A DNA stretch of 39,095 nt from Saprospiraceae bacterium. Lineage in GTDB: Bacteria; Bacteroidota; Bacteroidia; Chitinophagales; Saprospiraceae. How positions within the stretch are numbered: position 1 is the stretch's first letter; every line of letters starts with the position of its first letter. Of this stretch, positions 34,258 to 39,095 are shown piece after piece. The stretch is from contig JALVEE010000069.1 in the NCBI GenBank assembly GCA_027008645.1, forward strand, positions 1 through 39,095, read 5' to 3'. The translations under genes and the position numbers were made by a program. The notes under the pieces are model-generated. The model made no database searches. It was not told where the DNA came from and saw only the letters and a program-made list of their open reading frames with translations.

Positions 34258-34320
34258 AAATTTATTTTTTAGCGAATAAATTTATAAATTTGTAGGCTCT
34301 GTTTATTTTTTTAAATAAAC
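34258..34320 (+). promoter_or_regulatory. Promoter and leader hairpins of the giant surface protein gene
   Basis: TTTA (34261-34264), 20 bp, then TAAATTTG (34285-34292) fit the -33/-7 pattern. The same stretch holds a 9-bp inverted repeat, AAATTTATT...AATAAATTT (34258-34283). The new transcript would begin with the hairpin GTTTATTT-TTTT-AAATAAAC (34301-34320). Confidence 0.5.
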
Positions 34321-34332
34321 GAGCGTGCTAAA

Positions 34333-37300
34333 ATGCGGATAACTATTTTAATAATATTCAAATGTCTCGTCATGATTAACCGGGTTATTTTTATAATTTT
34401 TATTTTTGCTCTTAACTTTGGTATATCATATAGTCAATGTCCTGATGGTGGTGCTATTTTTGTTAATGAGATTTATAATGAAACAGGTAGTGGTGTTGAG
34501 TATATAGAACTCGTGGTGATTGGTGATCCAGCTAACCCTACCGATCCCGTGAATTTAGAGGGGTGGATTATAGATGACAACAATATCGACCAATCAGGGC
34601 AAGGAAATGCTACAGGACATCTAAAACTTGACAATACCTTTAGTTCTGTTAATCCCGGTGCAATAATTTTGATTTATAACGAACACGAACCTTACCCCGG
34701 ATTACCTGCCAATAATCCTCCATGGTTATATGTTATTACTGCGGGGAGTGTTGATGGTTGCTCTACGTCTCCGAGTACAACTAATCCCAATTATACTCCT
34801 TGTGGTACTTCCGGTGGAGATTATGATTACGTCAGAATGAGAAATGGTGGTGATATTCTTCAAACCAGAAACTCTTTTGAAGTTTACTACCATGCATTAA
34901 GGTATGGTAATGTAAATGTGATGGGGGATATTACTCCTTTAGCAGATGTTAGCGATAAATCTATCGGTCTTGATTGCGGCAATTGGTTTGATGGCAGCAA
35001 TTATACGATAACAACACAAACTCCCGGTGAAGCTAATTCTACCGCAAACCAATTATTGATTAATGCGATAAAAAACGGTACTATTGATTGTAGCGATATA
35101 AGTTTGAGTTGTACTCCCCCTTGTCCGGAAATAAATGGTATTACAATAAATCCTATTACATTATGTGATTACGAAGATTTTGATGTCACCGCTACGGGTT
35201 TAGCCAATATGGGACAGAGCGCAAATACAGATACAGATTTCGGGGTCGAATTTGTATATTTTCCGGGAGCATCGCCTCCTGCTGATGCTTATTCAGGTGG
35301 AACCTCCCTTGGAACAGTTGCTTATGGTGGTTTGACAGGGACAGATCCCAATCAGGAAGCAAATTTAACCGTAACTTCAGGGACAATGGCTCCTGGAGTT
35401 TACAATATATGTGCTATTTTAGATCAAACATCTGCTAATAATTGTACCCCACAACAATGTGAGGTGGTAGAGATTTTTCAATCACCAACAGCTTCTTTGG
35501 ATGGATTGACCGTTTTTTGTCCAGATGATTGCAATCAAATAAATACGGTCATAACCGGAGGAACTGAGCCATATGACGCCTCATTTGTATTAAGTATAGG
35601 TAGTTTTAATGTGCCTTTTAATGTACCGGCATATGATACTGATGATGAAATTACCATATGTTATTCAGGAAGTATTGCTCCTTACTGGGATGCTTCTTCA
35701 CAAACTTTCTATGTTCCGACCTCAATGTTTGGAGTACCTTTCACGGGAACCGGTACAATTACATTAACATCCTTAATAGATGATAATGGTTGTTCAGCTC
35801 AAAATATAAATCCCGATTTTATGACACTCATTTTCAAAGATGATTTGGATATATCTGCTGTCGGACCAATAGAAGAATGTGATTATGATTTTGACGGTAA
35901 AGCGACTTTTGTTCTAACAGATTATGATGATCCATTAAAAAACGGAGAGAGTAACTTGACAGCAAACTGGTATCAAGATAGCAACTGCACAAATCCCGTA
36001 TCTGATCCGACATCATTTACGACTGCAACTACTACTGTTTATGTGTTTTTAACAGATGATACTGATGAAAAATGTAATTCTGATACTATTCCCGTTGATC
36101 TTATTGTAATTGATCTTCCAAATCCCGGAACAGATGCTACTGTGGAGGTTTGTAATGACGGAACTTGCGTTGACTTTGATTTTGAAGTAGGTAACGAGCC
36201 GGGAGGAGTGTGGACTGATGATGATAATACCGGCGTTGATTTAGATGCTACAAATTGTGTTGACTTCAAAGATTTTAATGCGGGAACTTATAATTTCACT
36301 TATACTACACAGGATGTTGATGGTAAATGCAATACCGTTTCATCGGTTTTAACGGTTATCGTTTCCGATCCCGGTAATCCGGGAGAAGACAACTCAGATA
36401 CTTTTTGCGGTCCACCCCAAAATTCAATTGATTTGAATGGATACTTAAGCAATCCACACGATGATGGAGGTACTTGGTTTGATGAGTTTGATAATATAGT
36501 TAACCCTTCTGATGATCTTGATTTGACAGGAGCAGCTATTGGTACATATAAGTATTATTATGTAATTGATAATGCTCCTTGTGATACAAGTCGCGCTGAA
36601 ATAACAATAGAGATAATCAGCCAACCAAATGCCGGTCAGGATGATACTATCTCTGTTTGTAATAGTGGACAAAATACTATAGTAAATTTAGAATCCGCTC
36701 TTGGTACACATGATTCAAATGGTGATTGGTTTGATCTGGACACATCTAAAGTTGATTTATCAAATCCTACTTATGTAGATTTTGATGGGGTAAAAACCGA
36801 TACTTTCGGATATAAATATTTGATACCTGATAACGGTGCTTGTCTTGAAGATAGTGCTATAATCACTGTAATTGTAACCGATGCACCATTTGCAGGGAAA
36901 GATGGAGCGGGAAGTATTTGTGTTGGAAATACGGATACAATAACTCTTTTTGGATATCTGGGACAAAAATATGATACGACAGGAATATGGGAACAAATCG
37001 GTGGTGATTCTATTGATATTTCAAGACCTGACACGATGGTCTTTACAACAGAACCGGTGGGAATTGATTCATTCCTATATGTGACATCAGGACCTTGTGG
37101 CAATGACTCTGCTTATGTTTTTATCAGTATTGTTTCATCTCCCTATGCCGGTGATAGTTATAGTTATTCTATTTGCCAAGGAAGTACCATTAATCTTTTT
37201 GATTCTTTAAAGAACGCTAATATTGGTGGTGTCTGGCTGAATTCACAAATGGATACGGTCACAAATTATGATAATGTACTTTTGGATGAATTGAAAGAAT

Positions 37301-39095
37301 ATAATTTTTTATATATAATACCGCAAAATGGTACTTGTGAAGGAGATACTGCATATGCAAACATTACCACCCTGCAAGCACCTGAAGCCGGAACAGGAAC
37401 TGATTTTTCCGTCTGCGAAGGCTCAACTGATTTATTTAACCTATTTGATTATTTGTCGGGATACTCTGTTGATACGGGTTTTTGGTTAACGTCTAATAAT
37501 ACTATTGTAAGCAATGCAAAAAACATAGTTTTCAAGGATTATGCTTTGGGGGATTATGTTTTCAAATATTTAGTTCCCCCTAATGGTAGTTGTCCTGAAG
37601 ATTTGGCTTATTTGACTGTTTCCATTGTTTCTGCTCCGGTTGCAGGTAATGATAACGAAATAACAGTTTGTAACGGAGATATTAACAATACTGTTGATCT
37701 TGAATCTTTATTGGGATCCCACAATTCGGGGGGACAATGGACTAAAATGACTAATGCGGATATTGATATCAGCGATGTTAATGAAGTGGATTTTAGTGGT
37801 GTTTCAACAGGAACATATAATTTTAAATACCTCGTGACATCAAACAGTACTTGTCCGCCTGATTCAGCAATTATTAAGGTTAATGTACAAGAGAAATTAT
37901 TTGCCGGAACAGATAAAGAGCTTACTTTTTGCGAAGGAGGAAATGAATTTGTTAATATTATTGATGAACTCAAGCCAGATGAAAATACTGAATATATCTT
38001 GGAGGATGTTGCTCAAACAGGTGCGCTTCTTCAGAATAATGGGCGTATTGATATAAGTAAATTGAAAAAAGGAACATATATCTTTACTTTGACAACAGGA
38101 GATCAGGATTTATGTGGCAAGGATACGTCTGTTCTTACAATAAATATCGTAGAAAAGTTAAATGCAGGAACAGATAATTTTATTGAAGTTTGTAATGACG
38201 GAACAAGCATCGATATTAATACTCTACTCGGCACTCATGATAGTGGAGGAAATTGGACAGATATAGATAATTCCGGTGTAAATATACAGACTTCAAATGG
38301 TACAGATGTAATATTTGAAAATATAAAAGGGGGAATATACAGGTTTGAATATAAAATAGCCGGATCTAGTACTTGTCCTGAATCCAAAGCAATAATCACC
38401 GTAAATGTAAAAGAAATAAGTTCTTCCAATATTATTGAAAAATTATGCCCCGGTCAAACCTTAACTATTGGTACAGGAACTTATAGTTTGGATAATCCGG
38501 CAGGGACAGAAATATTGACCAATGCAGTTGGTTGCGATAGCATTATAACTGTCAATATTACTGAAAAAAGTATTAGTTCCAATATTCTAACCGAGAGGGA
38601 AAATTGTCAAGGAAATGGCAAATTTATTATCGCAGGAATGGAAGATGCCACAATGCCTGTAAAATTGACGATTAATGGTGAAGGTGAATTTAATATAACA
38701 GAGTTTCCATTTGAAGTAAAAAACTTGAAGGCAGGAAATTATACATTTACGCTTACAGATAAAGATGGCTGCCAAAGCAATTTTGATGAAGTATTTACAA
38801 TTGATGACTTTGTTGATTTTAAAATATACACAAAAGTTACGGATTTGGATAATTCATATTCCATAAATGTCGAAACCGATATCAATCCAAAGGATATTGT
38901 TTGGACACCTTCTGATTATTTGTCTTGTTATGATTGTTTGAATCCGGTTGCCAAACCTGAAATAGATCAAGAATATATAGTAAAGATTACAGATGAAGGA
39001 GGATGTAGTGTTTCTGATACTATTTTTCTAAAAGCAATAGAAAAAAAGCTTACCATAGATATTCCAAATGTTTTTACTCCTGACGGAGATGGCAA
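34333..39095 (+). CDS. Giant secreted repeat protein with lamin-tail-like domain and CHU_C/gliding-type T9SS tail (3' end outside the window)
   Basis: The 5' 1587 codons of a surface protein that continues beyond the window. The first ATG is at 34333; ATG 34372 gives a cleaner signal peptide (MINRVIFIIFIFALNFGISYSQ) and may be the true start. Next is a lamin-tail-like domain (about 38-200, opening IFVNEIYNETGSGVEYIELV), then a mixed beta-rich stretch with several cysteines (about 255-595). From residue 596 to 1361 come nine tandem repeats of about 85 residues. The last visible residues, IPNVFTPDGDG, are the start of the gliding-motility-associated C-terminal domain, so T9SS export and surface display (type B sorting) are expected. 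Likely an adhesin or filament; no enzymatic domain is visible. Confidence 0.88.
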   Translation, partial: MRITILIIFKCLVMINRVIFIIFIFALNFGISYSQCPDGGAIFVNEIYNETGSGVEYIELVVIGDPANPTDPVNLEGWIIDDNNIDQSGQGNATGHLKLDNTFSSVNPGAIILIYNEHEPYPGLPANNPPWLYVITAGSVDGCSTSPSTTNPNYTPCGTSGGDYDYVRMRNGGDILQTRNSFEVYYHALRYGNVNVMGDITPLADVSDKSIGLDCGNWFDGSNYTITTQTPGEANSTANQLLINAIKNGTIDCSDISLSCTPPCPEINGITINPITLCDYEDFDVTATGLANMGQSANTDTDFGVEFVYFPGASPPADAYSGGTSLGTVAYGGLTGTDPNQEANLTVTSGTMAPGVYNICAILDQTSANNCTPQQCEVVEIFQSPTASLDGLTVFCPDDCNQINTVITGGTEPYDASFVLSIGSFNVPFNVPAYDTDDEITICYSGSIAPYWDASSQTFYVPTSMFGVPFTGTGTITLTSLIDDNGCSAQNINPDFMTLIFKDDLDISAVGPIEECDYDFDGKATFVLTDYDDPLKNGESNLTANWYQDSNCTNPVSDPTSFTTATTTVYVFLTDDTDEKCNSDTIPVDLIVIDLPNPGTDATVEVCNDGTCVDFDFEVGNEPGGVWTDDDNTGVDLDATNCVDFKDFNAGTYNFTYTTQDVDGKCNTVSSVLTVIVSDPGNPGEDNSDTFCGPPQNSIDLNGYLSNPHDDGGTWFDEFDNIVNPSDDLDLTGAAIGTYKYYYVIDNAPCDTSRAEITIEIISQPNAGQDDTISVCNSGQNTIVNLESALGTHDSNGDWFDLDTSKVDLSNPTYVDFDGVKTDTFGYKYLIPDNGACLEDSAIITVIVTDAPFAGKDGAGSICVGNTDTITLFGYLGQKYDTTGIWEQIGGDSIDISRPDTMVFTTEPVGIDSFLYVTSGPCGNDSAYVFISIVSSPYAGDSYSYSICQGSTINLFDSLKNANIGGVWLNSQMDTVTNYDNVLLDELKEYNFLYIIPQNGTCEGDTAYANITTLQAPEAGTGTDFSVCEGSTDLFNLFDYLSGYSVDTGFWLTSNNTIVSNAKNIVFKDYALGDYVFKYLVPPNGSCPEDLAYLTVSIVSAPVAGNDNEITVCNGDINNTVDLESLLGSHNSGGQWTKMTNADIDISDVNEVDFSGVSTGTYNFKYLVTSNSTCPPDSAIIKVNVQEKLFAGTDKELTFCEGGNEFVNIIDELKPDENTEYILEDVAQTGALLQNNGRIDISKLKKGTYIFTLTTGDQDLCGKDTSVLTINIVEKLNAGTDNFIEVCNDGTSIDINTLLGTHDSGGNWTDIDNSGVNIQTSNGTDVIFENIKGGIYRFEYKIAGSSTCPESKAIITVNVKEISSSNIIEKLCPGQTLTIGTGTYSLDNPAGTEILTNAVGCDSIITVNITEKSISSNILTERENCQGNGKFIIAGMEDATMPVKLTINGEGEFNITEFPFEVKNLKAGNYTFTLTDKDGCQSNFDEVFTIDDFVDFKIYTKVTDLDNSYSINVETDINPKDIVWTPSDYLSCYDCLNPVAKPEIDQEYIVKITDEGGCSVSDTIFLKAIEKKLTIDIPNVFTPDGDG
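36118..38415 (+). repeat. Nine tandem ~85-residue repeats in the giant surface protein
   Basis: Each unit opens with P-x-AG-x-D...VC(N/E) (PNAGQDDTISVCN, PVAGNDNEITVCN, KLNAGTDNFIEVCN). It continues with a GGxW-like motif and closes with a second Cys before DSAxxxVxV. Units are diverged at the DNA level. The paired cysteines suggest one disulphide per unit. Confidence 0.85.

Noticed and set aside
35192-38775. Minus-strand open frames opposite the giant surface protein
   Set aside because: They are antisense shadows repeated in step with the protein's tandem repeats; the plus frame is continuous and domain-supported.

Overview
The window is AT-rich chromosomal DNA from a member of the Bacteroidota. 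Four large secreted proteins either end in type IX secretion (T9SS) sorting domains or are heading into a CHU_C-type tail. Several genes have the Bacteroidota promoter -7 box TAnnTTTG, and start codons lack Shine-Dalgarno sequences. The housekeeping proteins (RsmG, MnmG, AccA, NadA, L21/L27, MiaE) are of Bacteroidota type. I cannot place it below phylum. There is no tRNA, rRNA, CRISPR array, phage or complete insertion sequence.

Layout. (1) 17-9454, minus: two tandem paralogous C25 (gingipain/PorU-like) cysteine peptidases with T9SS tails. (2) 9583-12306, plus: a tight run of GT2 glycosyltransferase, rsmG, acylphosphatase and a DXD glycosyltransferase. (3) 12490-14870, minus: a polysaccharide flippase followed by a membrane-anchored DNA/RNA non-specific endonuclease. 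(4) 15066-17112: galM convergent with a TPR lipoprotein. (5) 17363-20503, plus: a GHL10 glycosidase-like T9SS cargo and a small four-helix membrane protein. (6) 20504-21000: a gene-free stretch packed with hairpins. (7) 21001-24956: mnmG, an AAA/DUF4143 ATPase with three 22-bp iterons upstream, and a DUF937 protein. (8) 25114-26980, plus: glucosaminidase with LysM domains, then an outer-membrane barrel protein. (9) 27039-29951, minus: tetR-pdxH and accA with a DUF6913-like gene. (10) 30084-32874: guanine deaminase, rplU-rpmA (L27 carries an extra helix-hairpin-helix tail), an orphan lipoprotein and miaE. (11) 33186-39095, plus: nadA and the 5' 4.7 kb of a giant repeat-containing surface protein that runs off the window.

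How the genes fit together. Most are unrelated housekeeping neighbours. Two themes recur. The first is the cell envelope: glycosyltransferases, flippase, secreted hydrolase, glucosaminidase, barrel protein and T9SS cargo. The second is translation and tRNA modification: RsmG, MnmG, MiaE, L21 and L27.

The most unusual signals are the L27-HhH fusion, the iterons before the DUF4143 ATPase, two families of short dispersed repeats that sit on or beside stop codons, and the hairpin array at 20.5-20.9 kb. I see no complete new defence or mobile system.
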